In this document: positions 1 to 7,671 of the stretch, piece after piece
Layout: the number at the start of each line of letters is the position of its first letter
How positions within the stretch are numbered: the stretch's first letter is position 1
NCBI GenBank assembly: GCA_902492655.1
Contig: CABUMF010000044.1
Span: 1 to 16,971, forward strand
DNA length: 16,971 bases
Source of the DNA: an uncultured Eubacteriales bacterium
GTDB lineage: Bacteria > Bacillota > Clostridia > HGM11514
Direction: 5' to 3'
Position numbers and translations under genes: made by a program
Notes under the pieces: model-generated
The model's input: the letters and a program-made list of their open reading frames with translations, nothing else
The model's database searches: none
What the model was told of the DNA's origin: nothing

Positions 1-973
1 AATGCTTTTTGAAAAGTACGGTAATATTAAGATTATAGGCATAGACAGCCTAAACGATTATTATGATGTAAACATAAAAAAATACCGACTTGAACAGATT
101 GAAAAGCTGAATAAAAACTGGATATTCATTAAAGGCAACATTGCAGACAAAGAGCTTGTTTATAAAATATACGAGGATTATAAGCCCGATGTTACGATAA
201 ATCTTGCGGCTCAGGCAGGGGTGCGTTACAGCATAACAAACCCGGATGTGTATATAGAGAGCAATATAATAGGATTTTATAACATTTTAGAGGCTTGCAG
301 AAAATTCGGAACAAAGCATCTTGTATATGCCTCAAGCTCGTCCGTGTACGGCTCGAACGAAAAAATACCGTACAGTACCGACGATAAAACTGACACTCCG
401 TTTTCGCTTTATGCAGCCACCAAAAAATCGAACGAGCTCATGGCACATTCGTACAGCAAGCTTTATAACATCCCGTCAACAGGACTTCGATTTTTTACGG
501 TTTACGGCCCTGCCGGAAGACCCGATATGGCGTATTTCGGCTTTACAAACAAGCTGATAAACGGAGAAACCATAAAAATATTCAATTACGGTAACTGCAA
601 GCGTGATTTTACATATGTCGATGACATAGCAGAAGGCGTAATTAAGGTTACCGCCTGTGCCCCCGAAAAGAAGGACGGCGAGGACGGGTTGCCCATACCA
701 CCCTACAGGGTTTACAACATAGGAAACAACCACCCTGAAAATCTTCTGGATTTTGTGGATATACTGCAACGCGAGCTTGTTTCGGCAGGAGTTTTGCCGA
801 AGGACTACGATTTTGATGCACATAAGGAGCTTGTTCCGATGCAGCCGGGCGATGTTCCGGTTACCTATGCGGATACCGCACCGTTGGAAAACGATTTCGG
901 ATTTAAGCCTTCGACTCCCCTTTCCGAAGGACTTCGCCGTTTTGCAAGGTGGTATAAAGAGTTTTATAAATAA
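1..973 (+). CDS. UDP-glucuronate 4-epimerase-like NAD-dependent sugar epimerase (5' partial)
   Basis: Cytosolic extended short-chain dehydrogenase of the NAD-dependent epimerase family, probably interconverting UDP-glucuronate and UDP-galacturonate for surface polysaccharide. The visible 323 residues lack the N-terminal GxxGxxG nucleotide-binding loop, so the gene starts left of the window and the ATG at base 2 is taken as internal; about 20-25 residues are missing. Visible motifs are IIGIDSLNDYYD (residues 11-22, end of the second strand of the Rossmann fold), AAQAGVRYS (69-77), the serine cluster SSSSVYG (111-117), the catalytic pair Tyr137/Lys141 in YAATKK, and RFFTVYGPAGRPDMA (163-177). 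AAQAGVRYS and GRPDMA are typical of the glucuronate 4-epimerase subgroup, but substrate cannot be fixed from sequence. It is the only plus-strand gene and ends just before a bidirectional terminator. Confidence 0.9.
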   Translation, partial: MLFEKYGNIKIIGIDSLNDYYDVNIKKYRLEQIEKLNKNWIFIKGNIADKELVYKIYEDYKPDVTINLAAQAGVRYSITNPDVYIESNIIGFYNILEACRKFGTKHLVYASSSSVYGSNEKIPYSTDDKTDTPFSLYAATKKSNELMAHSYSKLYNIPSTGLRFFTVYGPAGRPDMAYFGFTNKLINGETIKIFNYGNCKRDFTYVDDIAEGVIKVTACAPEKKDGEDGLPIPPYRVYNIGNNHPENLLDFVDILQRELVSAGVLPKDYDFDAHKELVPMQPGDVPVTYADTAPLENDFGFKPSTPLSEGLRRFARWYKEFYK

Positions 974-985
974 AATCTTGACATT

Positions 986-1025
986 AAAAAAGCACTCGAA
1001 ACCAAAAAATTTCGAGTGCATTTTT
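986..1025. terminator. Bidirectional intrinsic terminator between converging genes
   Basis: A perfect 10-bp stem (GCACTCGAAA at 992-1001 and TTTCGAGTGC at 1010-1019) encloses an 8-nt loop. TTTTT at 1021-1025 follows on the plus strand, and A-rich 986-991 gives a T run on the minus strand. It lies between the epimerase stop (971-973, plus) and the stop of the DHHW protein gene (1036-1038, minus), so it can end transcription from both sides. Confidence 0.88.
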
Positions 1026-1035
1026 ATGTGCCCTA

Positions 1036-2307
1036 TTATCCTGCAAGTTTTTTAAGAGCTGCGCGAAGGTCACGGCTGCCGACAGATTCCGCATAGCTCT
1101 CAATAAGCAAATCGTCAAAGCCCACCTTGTCATAGAGCCGGCTAAGTGTGTCTTCAAATTTCCTCACATCAACCACATACACAGTCTTATAATTATTAAC
1201 AGCCCATGTTGCAAGGGCGTTTCCAAAGGATTCCTTGACAATGCACAGGGTTCTTTCACTTTCGGGGTTTCCGCAAAGCTCAGTAAGAGCATTGTCGCCT
1301 CCGATAAAGCAAGCATATGTATCGTCATCGGGATTTATAATCTGTATTTGCTTCTTTTCGCCGAGGAAATCACCGTCTTTATAAACATATCCGATGTTTT
1401 CGCCCTTTGGCATAAATCTTTCCATAATCTCATAGTTTTCTCTGTCATAGCCTTCGTTAATATATGAGCCCTTGTAGCGAAAAAAGTCTCGGCTCTCAAA
1501 GGAGGCTATACTGTCAATCGAGCCGCCCGCAACCTTCAAAAATTCGCAATATGCATAGTATGCCCCACGCTGAGTCCAGTGGTGGTCGGTGTTAAAGTAA
1601 ATTTTTTCAGCCGCTCTTTCATAAAGCCCGGAGCAAATATTGACAACCGTGACAGACTGAGGCAAAGCGATTGCTGCGGTGTTGAACGCCTCAACCTGAC
1701 CGCATTGCAGGCTCTTGGGTGCATATATTTCCGAGCCCTCCGGAACAAGCATATCAAAAATACGAACATCCGGCAAGGAATCCGAAATACTTCTTACAAT
1801 ATCCGCATATTCCAAAGCTCCGCTTTGCGAAATATAATACTGTTTAAAAATGAACTTATCATCGCAAACATACCAATCCTTATACCTCTCGGCGGAGTCG
1901 AAGCGATACTTGTCTCCGATTGAAAAATTTATATTCTTTGCCGGAACATCAAAATTCCATCCTTGGCATATTTCTTTTGCTGCCGACAACGGCATATAAA
2001 GCACATTGTTTCTGAAAGCGGTCGGATTATTAAGAACCATCTCCTCATTATTTATATATAAAGAGTAAGAGTTCAGCGGAATAACCGCAATTCGGTCGCC
2101 GCTTTCCGCCCTGTATGCAAAACTGTTTTTATCCCAGCTTAACGCAAAGCCGCAAGCGGAAAGTGTTTCGCATACCGGCAAATAAAGCTCTCCCGAAAAG
2201 AATACCGTTTCGTTTTCAAGCGTTGAGCAATCAAGGGTTTCGGCATAAACCGATATGTGCATAAACAAAGCAAAAACAAGGAAAAATACCGTAATCTTTT
2301 TTATCAT
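1036..2307 (-). CDS. Secreted DHHW/AlgX-like SGNH-type protein with copper amine oxidase-like N-terminal domain
   Basis: Exported protein of 423 residues. Residues 1-22 form a signal peptide (basic start, hydrophobic stretch, VYA cleavage site). Residues about 25-125 resemble the copper-amine-oxidase-N-like domain of Clostridia surface proteins, judged by LYLPVCETLSACGFALSWD and NVLYMPLSAAKEI. The rest is a DHHW/AlgX-like domain: the signature YFNTDHHWTQRGA has DHHW at 241-244, and KESFGNA (358-364) supplies the likely nucleophile Ser360. In this family Asp/His of DHHW and the later Ser form an SGNH-type catalytic set, usually linked to O-acetylation of exopolysaccharide together with an MBOAT acyltransferase; none is present here. 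The ATG overlaps the mgtC stop by 4 bp (ATGA), implying translational coupling. Polysaccharide acetylation or deacetylation is inference. Confidence 0.85.
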   Translation of the reverse strand: MIKKITVFFLVFALFMHISVYAETLDCSTLENETVFFSGELYLPVCETLSACGFALSWDKNSFAYRAESGDRIAVIPLNSYSLYINNEEMVLNNPTAFRNNVLYMPLSAAKEICQGWNFDVPAKNINFSIGDKYRFDSAERYKDWYVCDDKFIFKQYYISQSGALEYADIVRSISDSLPDVRIFDMLVPEGSEIYAPKSLQCGQVEAFNTAAIALPQSVTVVNICSGLYERAAEKIYFNTDHHWTQRGAYYAYCEFLKVAGGSIDSIASFESRDFFRYKGSYINEGYDRENYEIMERFMPKGENIGYVYKDGDFLGEKKQIQIINPDDDTYACFIGGDNALTELCGNPESERTLCIVKESFGNALATWAVNNYKTVYVVDVRKFEDTLSRLYDKVGFDDLLIESYAESVGSRDLRAALKKLAG

Positions 2308-2996
2308 AAGCTGCTTCCGATCTTAACATCATAATCAAATTTGGATATTATTATATCCTCGTCAAATCCCGACGGAAGTTCCACCGTAAACACATAGTCA
2401 TATGTATTCTGCTCCTTTTGATGAGAAATCGTAACATCGGTCACATGGATTTTCATTTCCGAAAGCATCATGACGGTTTTTTGCCTGAACCCGTCTTCCT
2501 TTACGCCCGTTACGGCAATTATTTTGGTTTCATGCCCGAAATAATCAGAAATATTGCCGTGAAGAATAACCTGTGCAAGCAAAATAATGACGGTAGTTGC
2601 GATACCGATAAAATACATTCCTGCACCGATAGCCATTCCTATTCCGGCTGTTGCCCAAATTCCTGCCGCTGTTGTAAGACCTTTAATCATGTTTTTGTGC
2701 ACAAAAATCATACCTGCGCCCAAAAAACCAACACCGCTTACAATCTGCGCCGCAATTCTTGAGCTGTCAGCCCCACGGGTTCCGTAAATAAAATCTCCGG
2801 TTTCGGTCGCAATATCCCAAAAGCCGTATTTTGAAATAATCATCATAAGTGCCGATGCGCATGCCACAACAAAATGAGTTCTGATTCCCGCCTCCTTTGC
2901 ACGGTTTTTACGCTCAAATCCTATTGCAAAGCCGCAAAACCCGGCTACAAGAAGCCGAATCACAAAAACTATCTGATCAAAAAAATTAAGTTCCAA
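2304..2996 (-). CDS. MgtC/SapB family membrane protein
   Basis: Inner-membrane protein of 230 residues. The N-terminal two-thirds holds four to five hydrophobic segments with the MgtC/SapB hallmarks GFERKNRAKEAGIRTH and VSGVGFLGAGMIF, then a run rich in Gly and Ala (GIWATAGIGMAIGAG). A soluble C-terminal tail of about 80 residues, ending KFDYDVKIGSSL, resembles the regulatory tails of longer family members. The start chosen is TTG at 2994-2996, because AAAGAGGGG lies 7 nt upstream. Starting further upstream would put the ribosome site inside the gene, and the nearby ATG is out of frame and closes after about ten codons. It begins 14 bp after dtd and overlaps the next gene by 4 bp. Roles in Mg2+ homeostasis or ATPase control are known for some members; the role here is unknown. 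Confidence 0.9.
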   Translation of the reverse strand: MELNFFDQIVFVIRLLVAGFCGFAIGFERKNRAKEAGIRTHFVVACASALMMIISKYGFWDIATETGDFIYGTRGADSSRIAAQIVSGVGFLGAGMIFVHKNMIKGLTTAAGIWATAGIGMAIGAGMYFIGIATTVIILLAQVILHGNISDYFGHETKIIAVTGVKEDGFRQKTVMMLSEMKIHVTDVTISHQKEQNTYDYVFTVELPSGFDEDIIISKFDYDVKIGSSL

Positions 2997-3003
2997 TTCA
3001 TAA

Positions 3004-3012
3004 CCCCTCTTT
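3004..3012 (-). promoter_or_regulatory. Ribosome binding site fixing the mgtC TTG start
   Basis: The minus strand reads AAAGAGGGG here, with a 7-nt spacer to TTG at 2994-2996. It overlaps the dtd stop codon (3011-3013), supporting coupled translation. No other in-frame start nearby has such a site. Confidence 0.7.
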
Positions 3013-3466
3013 ACACTATATTCAGCTCGCAACTGTCGAGTATAATCGTAAATGGTCCGTCATTTTCGAGGGAGACCTTCATATCCGCCCCAAATTCCCC
3101 ATGCTCGGTTTTGGCAAATTTGCCTTCGCAAAGAGAAACTACCTTTTCATATAATTCGTTAGCGGTTTTGGGCTCTGCCGCATCGGTAAAGCCGGGGCGA
3201 TTACCCTTTTTGCACGAAGCATAAAGAGTGAACTGGGAAACAACAAGTATTTCCGCCCCTACATTTTCGGCGGAAAGATTTGTTTTTCCATTTTCGTCCT
3301 CAAAAATTCTGAGCTTATAGAGCTTATCAACCATTTTTTCGGCAATTTCTTCGGTATCTCCCTCTCCGACACCCAAAAGCATAAGATAACCCTTTCCGAT
3401 TTTACCGACGGTTTTTCCGTCAATATCGACAGAAGCACCCGTCACGCGCTGTATTACCATCTTCAT
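3011..3466 (-). CDS. dtd: D-aminoacyl-tRNA deacylase
   Basis: Cytosolic homodimeric enzyme that hydrolyses D-amino acids (and glycine mischarged on tRNA-Ala) from tRNA, keeping them out of protein. Its 151 residues are the normal family length. It begins MKMVIQRVTGASV, close to the usual MRAVIQRV start, and carries both active-site signatures: SQFTLY (77-82) and the Gly-cisPro motif in NDGPFT (Gly137-Pro138), which rejects L-aminoacyl substrates. The ATG has AAGGA 9 nt upstream. It lies about 60 bp after the ATPase subunit D gene, behind a long hairpin that lacks a U tract, and is followed closely by mgtC. It may be transcribed from the ATPase operon, since no clear promoter of its own is visible. 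Confidence 0.96.
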   Translation of the reverse strand: MKMVIQRVTGASVDIDGKTVGKIGKGYLMLLGVGEGDTEEIAEKMVDKLYKLRIFEDENGKTNLSAENVGAEILVVSQFTLYASCKKGNRPGFTDAAEPKTANELYEKVVSLCEGKFAKTEHGEFGADMKVSLENDGPFTIILDSCELNIV

Positions 3467-3485
3467 AAATAATCATCCTTATATG

Positions 3486-3522
3486 ATATGCCAAAGCATA
3501 ATCCTTTTATGCTTTGGCATAT
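3486..3522 (-). other. 16-bp perfect hairpin without U tract, between ATPase subunit D and dtd
   Basis: Arms ATATGCCAAAGCATAA (3486-3501) and TTATGCTTTGGCATAT (3507-3522) pair perfectly around a 5-nt loop. Neither strand carries a T run after the stem, so it is not a standard intrinsic terminator. It could be an RNA processing or stabilising element separating expression of the ATPase from dtd-mgtC, a weak terminator, or a member of a dispersed repeat family. Confidence 0.75.
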
Positions 3523-3529
3523 TGTGTCA

Positions 3530-4192
3530 TTATTCAGCCATGTGTTTTTTCTCTATGTTTTCTTTAATCATCATGTCCTTGACCTTCATGAGCCTTATCT
3601 GTGTGCTGCGCTCATTTTCGTCAAGCTTCATTGTGATATATTTAATGTTCCTCTGCGTTTCGGGTATAACAACGTGCTCAAGCGCATTTACCCTTCGCCT
3701 TGTTTTTTCAATCTCGGTCGCCATGAGCTTGCACGATTTTTCAACCTCGGCAAGTCTTAGCATATCGGGGAAAACCTCAGCAAGTGATTTTACGGCAAAA
3801 TCCAGATCCGAAGATGTAAAGCCAAGACCGTAGGAATAAATATCGTTTGCATCTGCCGTTCTTGTTTTGCAATTAAAGACCGGAATTTCCACGCTCATTA
3901 CATTTTTGCTTGAAACATCAACCGAAACCGACTGCTTTGGCGCCATAAGAGCAGTTTTTGTGACCTCGCTCCTCATAACCGCATTTGCAAGCACAAAGTT
4001 CTGATTTGCCTTCTTTATGCCCTCCTCAACTCGTTCTCGCAAAGCCTTGTTCTCACGAACCATATCCAAAAACTGCCTCATAAGCTCATCACGCTTATCT
4101 TTAAGAAGCTTGTGTCCTTTCATTGCGGTTGCAAGCTTTTTTTTGAGACGGGTAAGCTCCATTCTTGTAGGATTTATCTGCGTTGAAGCCAC
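3530..4192 (-). CDS. atpD: V-type ATP synthase subunit D (central rotor shaft)
   Basis: Subunit D forms the coiled-coil axle that turns inside the A3B3 head and, with F, couples ATP hydrolysis to rotation of the K ring. The 220 residues are the usual length. The start NPTRMELTRLKKKLATA followed by a long charged helix, and the C-terminal segment LEHVVIPETQRNIKYI preceding a second helix, are standard for the family. The start is GTG at 4190-4192 with AGGGG 8 nt upstream; the ATG just before is out of frame and closes at once. It lies 11 bp after subunit B and is the last ATPase gene of the operon, as in Thermus-like V/A-ATPase operons. A 16-bp hairpin follows the stop. Confidence 0.95.
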   Translation of the reverse strand: MASTQINPTRMELTRLKKKLATAMKGHKLLKDKRDELMRQFLDMVRENKALRERVEEGIKKANQNFVLANAVMRSEVTKTALMAPKQSVSVDVSSKNVMSVEIPVFNCKTRTADANDIYSYGLGFTSSDLDFAVKSLAEVFPDMLRLAEVEKSCKLMATEIEKTRRRVNALEHVVIPETQRNIKYITMKLDENERSTQIRLMKVKDMMIKENIEKKHMAE

Positions 4193-4203
4193 TCACATCA
4201 CCC

Positions 4204-5574
4204 CTATCCCTGATAATATTCGTCCAAAAACTCATCCTTGATTCGTTTAAGCTCGCTTCTCGGCAAAATAGAGAGAAGCTTCCACCCTATTTCGAGAGTT
4301 TCTTCGATGGAACGGTTTGCATCGTAGCCCTGGGAAACGTATTCCTTTTCAAAGCGTTCTGCAAACAGAGCATAAATTTTATCAATTTCCGTAAGTGCCG
4401 CTTCGCCGAGAACCGTCATGAGCTCTTTAGCCTCTTTACCTCTTGCGTAAGCCGCAAAAAGCTGATTCATGGTATTTGCATGGTCGGCACGGGTTTTACC
4501 CTCACCAATACCCTTATCCTTAAGACGAGATAGCGAAGGCAAAACATCAATCGGAGGCATGATATTCTTTCTGTAAAGCTCACGGCTTAAGATTATCTGT
4601 CCCTCGGTAATGTAGCCTGTAAGGTCGGGAATCGGATGAGTTTTATCATCCTCGGGCATTGTGAGAATAGGTATCATCGTGATTGAACCGTTCTTGCCTC
4701 TCTGCCTACCTGCACGTTCGTAAATGGATGCAAGGTCGGTGTACATATATCCGGGGTATCCTCTTCTTCCCGGAACCTCTTTTCTCGCCGCAGAAACCTC
4801 ACGGAGAGCATCTGCGTAGTTGGTTATATCGGTGAGTATAACAAGCACGTGCATATCGCATTCAAACGCAAGATATTCCGCCGCAGTAAGAGCCATTCGG
4901 GGAGTTGCGATTCTTTCGATTGCAGGATCGTTTGCAAGGTTAACAAACATTACCGTCCTGTCGATAGCGCCTGTTTCTTTAAAGCTTTCAACGAAAAAGT
5001 TGGATTCTTCAAATGTTATACCCATTGCCGCAAAAACAACCGCAAAAGGCTCGTTTGTTCCTCTAACCTGAGCCTGACGGGCAATCTGCGCCGCAAGATT
5101 TGCATGAGGCAAACCGCTTGCGGAGAATATCGGAAGCTTCTGACCTCTTACCAATGTATTAAGACCGTCAATTGCGGAAATACCTGTCTGGATAAACTCC
5201 TGGGGGTAATTCCTTGCGGCAGGATTCATGGGAAGACCGTTTATATCCATTCTCTTGTCCGGCAAAATATCGGGACCCCCGTCAATAGGCGAACCGAGCC
5301 CGTCAAATACCCTGCCGAGCATATCGGGCGAAACGCCAAGCTCCATGCTTCTTCCCAAAAATCTAACCTTACTGTCGGCAAGATTTATGCCAGCGGAGCT
5401 TTCAAAAAGCTGAACAAGAGCATTGCTTCCGTCTATCTCAAGGACCTTGCAACGCCTTTTTTCACCGCTTGCAAGCTCAATTTCACCAAGCTCGTTATAA
5501 CTTACATCCTCAACGCCCTTTACAAGCATAAGAGGACCGGAAATCTCTTCAATGGTTCTGTATTCTTTGGGCAT
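4204..5574 (-). CDS. atpB: V-type ATP synthase subunit B (regulatory head subunit)
   Basis: Non-catalytic nucleotide-site subunit that alternates with A in the A3B3 head. Its 456 residues start MPKEYRTIEEISGPLMLV, the beta-barrel domain. In place of a Walker A loop the nucleotide region reads RGQKLPIFSASGLPHANLA, as expected for B. Further hallmarks are VILTDITNYADALREVSAAR, GRRGYPGYMYTDLASIYERA and PSLSRLKDKGIGEGKTR. The ATG overlaps the stop of subunit A by 1 bp (TGATG), and its ribosome site GGAGG lies inside the end of the A gene, so the two products are likely translationally coupled. Together the A and B subunits hold the three catalytic sites at their interfaces. Confidence 0.98.
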   Translation of the reverse strand: MPKEYRTIEEISGPLMLVKGVEDVSYNELGEIELASGEKRRCKVLEIDGSNALVQLFESSAGINLADSKVRFLGRSMELGVSPDMLGRVFDGLGSPIDGGPDILPDKRMDINGLPMNPAARNYPQEFIQTGISAIDGLNTLVRGQKLPIFSASGLPHANLAAQIARQAQVRGTNEPFAVVFAAMGITFEESNFFVESFKETGAIDRTVMFVNLANDPAIERIATPRMALTAAEYLAFECDMHVLVILTDITNYADALREVSAARKEVPGRRGYPGYMYTDLASIYERAGRQRGKNGSITMIPILTMPEDDKTHPIPDLTGYITEGQIILSRELYRKNIMPPIDVLPSLSRLKDKGIGEGKTRADHANTMNQLFAAYARGKEAKELMTVLGEAALTEIDKIYALFAERFEKEYVSQGYDANRSIEETLEIGWKLLSILPRSELKRIKDEFLDEYYQG

Positions 5575-7340
5575 CAGAATTCCTCCTTCGGCATAGACTC
5601 AGCAATCTCACGATTCATTTGTTTGAGAATTTCTTCGTATTCCGCATTAATTTTATCGTTCTCAACATACTTGAATCGACCGATTTTTTCTCTTGAAGGC
5701 AGAGCAATAAGCTTTTCAACCTCGGCTCCTGCCTTAAGAGCGTCCGTTGCGGCATCGAAATACTCCATAACCAAGCTCATCATAAGGAATTGCTTTTTAA
5801 GAGGAGTATAAGTATCTGTTTCATGGAAAGCATTTTGATGCAAAAAGTCTTCTCTTATAGAGCGAGCCGCTTCGAGCTTCAGCCTGTCAGGTGCGGAAAG
5901 TGCGTCCATTCCGACAAGCTTAACAATTTCATCAAGCTCTGCTTCTTCCTGAAGCATAAGCATTATCCTTGCTCTGAGCTTCATCCAATCTTGCTCTACA
6001 TTTTCGTTGAACCAATCGCCCATCGTATCGGTATAAAGAGAATAGCTTTTCAGCCAGTTTATCGCCGGGAAATGACGCTTATACGCAAGGTCGGAATCAA
6101 GTCCCCAGAATACCTTTACAATTCTGAGAGTCGCCTGAGAAACAGGCTCGGAAATATCTCCTCCCGGAGGCGAAACGGCGCCGATAACCGAAAGCGCACC
6201 CTCGGTATCTTCACTTCCGTTAACAATTACCCTGCCCGCTCTTTCATAGAACTGAGCAAGACGGCTTCCAAGATATGCCGGATAACCTTCCTCACCGGGC
6301 ATTTCTTCAAGTCTTCCCGACATTTCACGAAGAGCCTCTGCCCATCTTGAAGTGGAATCCGCCATAAGGGCAACTGAATATCCCATATCTCTGAAGTATT
6401 CGGCAATGGTGATACCGGTATAAATCGAAGCCTCACGCGCGGCAACGGGCATATCGGAGGTATTGGCTATAAGAACGGTTCTTTCCATAAGTGATTTTCC
6501 AGTTTTAGGGTCGATAAGCTCGGGAAATTCATTGAGAACATCCGTCATTTCGTTTCCGCGTTCGCCGCATCCGATGTAAACAACAATGTCAGCCTCCGCC
6601 CATTTTGCAAGCTGATGCTGAACAACGGTTTTTCCGCTTCCGAAAGGTCCGGGAACTGCGGCAACACCGCCCTTTGCAATGGGGAAAAGCGTATCTATAA
6701 CTCTTTGTCCCGTAACCAAAGGCATATCAGGCGAAAGCTTTTTCTTGTACGGTCTGCCAACTCGGACAGGCCACTTCTGCATAAGCTGAACCTCTTTATC
6801 GCCCTTTTCCGTTTCGATTACAGCAACCGTATCCGTAACGGTAAATTCACCGCTTTTTATTTCTTTAACTGTGCCTTCAATTCCGTTCGGCACCATTATT
6901 TTCTGCGTTACTATATCCGTTTCGGCAACCGTTCCGAGGCAGTCTCCGCCCGTAACCTTGTCCCCTACAGAAAGCGTCGGCACAAAGTTCCATTTCAAAT
7001 CTCTTTTAAGAGAAGGCACCTCTACGCCTCTTTGAAGGTTGTTTCCGGATATTTTCATAATATCATCGAGTGGTCTTTGAATACCGTCGAAGATACTGCC
7101 GATGAGCCCCGGTCCGAGCTCAACCGAAAGCGGCGCACCCGTTGATTCAACAGGCTCGCCCGGTCCTAAGCCCGATGTTTCCTCGTAAACCTGTACCGAA
7201 GCCTTATCACCGTGGATTTCTATAATTTCACCGATAAGTCTTTTGTCACTTACACGGCACACGTCAAACATATTTGCGTCACGCATACCTTCTGCAATAA
7301 CAAGAGGACCGGCAACTTTTTTTATGGTTCCTTTGCTCAT
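5574..7340 (-). CDS. atpA: V-type ATP synthase subunit A (catalytic)
   Basis: Catalytic subunit of the V/A-type ATPase head, which hydrolyses or makes ATP coupled to ion flow. The 588 residues match the family length and include the bulge region of about 100 residues that distinguishes A from F-type beta. The Walker A loop GPFGSGKT is at 231-238, GERGNE with the catalytic Glu at 259-264, and ALMADSTSRWAEALREMSGR follows. It begins MSKGTIKKVAGPLV, with GGGAG 7 nt before the ATG. It sits between F and B and overlaps B by 1 bp. No inserted intein is visible, unlike some archaeal and yeast homologues. Confidence 0.98.
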   Translation of the reverse strand: MSKGTIKKVAGPLVIAEGMRDANMFDVCRVSDKRLIGEIIEIHGDKASVQVYEETSGLGPGEPVESTGAPLSVELGPGLIGSIFDGIQRPLDDIMKISGNNLQRGVEVPSLKRDLKWNFVPTLSVGDKVTGGDCLGTVAETDIVTQKIMVPNGIEGTVKEIKSGEFTVTDTVAVIETEKGDKEVQLMQKWPVRVGRPYKKKLSPDMPLVTGQRVIDTLFPIAKGGVAAVPGPFGSGKTVVQHQLAKWAEADIVVYIGCGERGNEMTDVLNEFPELIDPKTGKSLMERTVLIANTSDMPVAAREASIYTGITIAEYFRDMGYSVALMADSTSRWAEALREMSGRLEEMPGEEGYPAYLGSRLAQFYERAGRVIVNGSEDTEGALSVIGAVSPPGGDISEPVSQATLRIVKVFWGLDSDLAYKRHFPAINWLKSYSLYTDTMGDWFNENVEQDWMKLRARIMLMLQEEAELDEIVKLVGMDALSAPDRLKLEAARSIREDFLHQNAFHETDTYTPLKKQFLMMSLVMEYFDAATDALKAGAEVEKLIALPSREKIGRFKYVENDKINAEYEEILKQMNREIAESMPKEEF

Positions 7341-7353
7341 ATTGCTTCTCCCT

Positions 7354-7671
7354 TCAATTATTGAAGATTATATCAGAGCCGACCGCCTGCTCAACTGATT
7401 TTTTAACATCACCGATTCCGCGGCCGGTGTTACCCGAAACTCCGGGTATAAGTATAACAGCCGGAAGAATGCTTTCGGAAAATCTTTCAAGCTCTTCCTC
7501 CACAAGTGCTGCAAGCTTCTCGGTAATATAAATTACCGCATAATCATCTGCCGCCATTTTCTTAAGCAGACGAACAGCTTCTTCATAAGAATCGCAGATT
7601 TTTGTTTCAAGTCCCAATGCCGCAAAGCCGAAAATGCTGTCACGGTCGCCGATAACCGCTATTTTATACAT
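7354..7671 (-). CDS. atpF: V-type ATP synthase subunit F (central stalk; NtpG-like)
   Basis: Small central-stalk subunit that binds subunit D. The 105 residues start MYKIAVIGDRDSIFGFAALG, the characteristic Rossmann-like N-terminus of the family, and include DYAVIYITEKLA and PAVILIPG. The ATG at 7669-7671 was chosen over the GTG three codons upstream because the family begins at MYKIAV. It overlaps the last codons of subunit C by 8 bp, and the AAAGG within the C gene is rather far away (13 nt), so expression may depend on coupling to C. The C-terminal tail is short, as in other bacterial members. Confidence 0.93.
   Translation of the reverse strand: MYKIAVIGDRDSIFGFAALGLETKICDSYEEAVRLLKKMAADDYAVIYITEKLAALVEEELERFSESILPAVILIPGVSGNTGRGIGDVKKSVEQAVGSDIIFNN

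Noticed and set aside
2..4. ATG at base 2 as the true start of the epimerase
   Set aside because: Starting there would omit the NAD-binding GxxGxxG loop that the family requires, so the gene is cut by the window edge.
4849..5811. Plus-strand open frame of 320 codons opposite ATPase subunits A and B
   Set aside because: It is antisense to strongly conserved genes, and its composition looks like a shadow of their codon usage; no start signal or domain was seen.
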